Positions 6,394-6,471 of a stretch of 6,471 bases of DNA are shown here, one piece after another. The notes beneath the pieces are model-generated. The model saw only the letters and a program-made list of their open reading frames with translations, was not told where the DNA came from and ran no database searches. This DNA comes from an uncultured Aquabacterium sp. (GTDB taxonomy: Bacteria > Pseudomonadota > Gammaproteobacteria > Burkholderiales > Burkholderiaceae_C). The stretch covers positions 1 to 6,471 of the forward strand of contig CALAKR010000497.1 in NCBI GenBank assembly GCA_937923225.1. Reading direction: 5' to 3'. The position numbers and the translations under genes were made by a program. Position 1 is the first letter of the stretch, and each line of letters starts with the position of its first letter.

Positions 6394-6471
6394 ATGGACA
6401 CTCCCGCGCCCGCTGTCCGCCCGCTGCGCATCCTGTGGACCATGCCCTATCTGCCCTGGCCCACCACCAGT
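6394..6471 (+). CDS. Probable GT4-type glycosyltransferase, N-terminal fragment (3' partial)
   Basis: Only 26 codons are present before the window ends. ATG 6394 follows the hydrolase stop by two bases (TGA GC ATG), and GGTGG at 6382-6386 is a weak ribosome site, so the gene continues the operon. After a short Pro/Ala-rich lead, the residues RILWTMPYLPWPTTS match the first Rossmann strand and glycine-loop approach of many GT-B glycosyltransferases, in which a P-Y-P-P-x-x-G-G-like loop follows. The frame is open to the right edge. Catalytic residues are outside the window, so the family call rests on this one motif and the context. Confidence 0.65.
   Translation, partial: MDTPAPAVRPLRILWTMPYLPWPTTS

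Noticed and set aside
1..6471. CRISPR array, insertion sequence, tRNA/rRNA or terminator
   Set aside because: I saw no regularly spaced repeats, no transposase motifs, no terminal inverted repeats, no tRNA-like folds, and no GC-rich hairpin followed by a T-run; coding sequence fills nearly all of the window.

Overview
The window is a stretch of an exopolysaccharide (or capsule-like) biosynthesis and export locus from a GC-rich bacterium. Base composition (about two thirds G+C by eye), strong G/C preference at third codon positions and the gene families point to a proteobacterium, most plausibly a betaproteobacterium of the Burkholderiales. That taxonomic call is inference from composition and gene style; no marker gene is present.

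All supported genes lie on the + strand and are packed as one apparent operon with no gap longer than 70 bases. In order: (1) a GT2 glycosyltransferase of the WbbL/rhamnosyltransferase type, cut by the left edge (1-872); (2) a short outer-membrane polysaccharide export lipoprotein of the Wza/GumB (OPX) family (943-1731); (3) a GumC/Wzc-like inner-membrane polysaccharide co-polymerase whose cytoplasmic C-terminus looks like a decayed tyrosine-kinase (BY-kinase) ATPase domain (1750-3741); (4) a GT-B glycosyltransferase resembling family GT4 (3759-5027); (5) an exported clan GH-A glycoside hydrolase resembling GH39/PslG (5024-6391), overlapping gene 4 by ATGA; (6) the first 26 codons of another probable GT4-type glycosyltransferase (6394-6471), cut by the right edge.

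Together these describe a division of labour: cytoplasmic glycosyltransferases build the repeat unit on a lipid carrier, the co-polymerase and the OPX lipoprotein form the envelope-spanning length-control and export path, and the exported hydrolase probably trims or releases polymer in the periplasm, as PslG does for Psl in Pseudomonas. A flippase, polymerase, initiating phosphoglycosyl transferase and separate kinase/phosphatase are not visible and could lie outside the window.

The points most worth a second look are the co-polymerase with a pseudo-kinase tail that has lost its nucleotide-binding residues, the shortness of the OPX protein, the PslG-like hydrolase coupled to a GT, and a run of eight G near the end of gene 1 where loss of one base would fuse that gene's frame with the export lipoprotein. 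I found no mobile element, CRISPR array, RNA gene or clear terminator.
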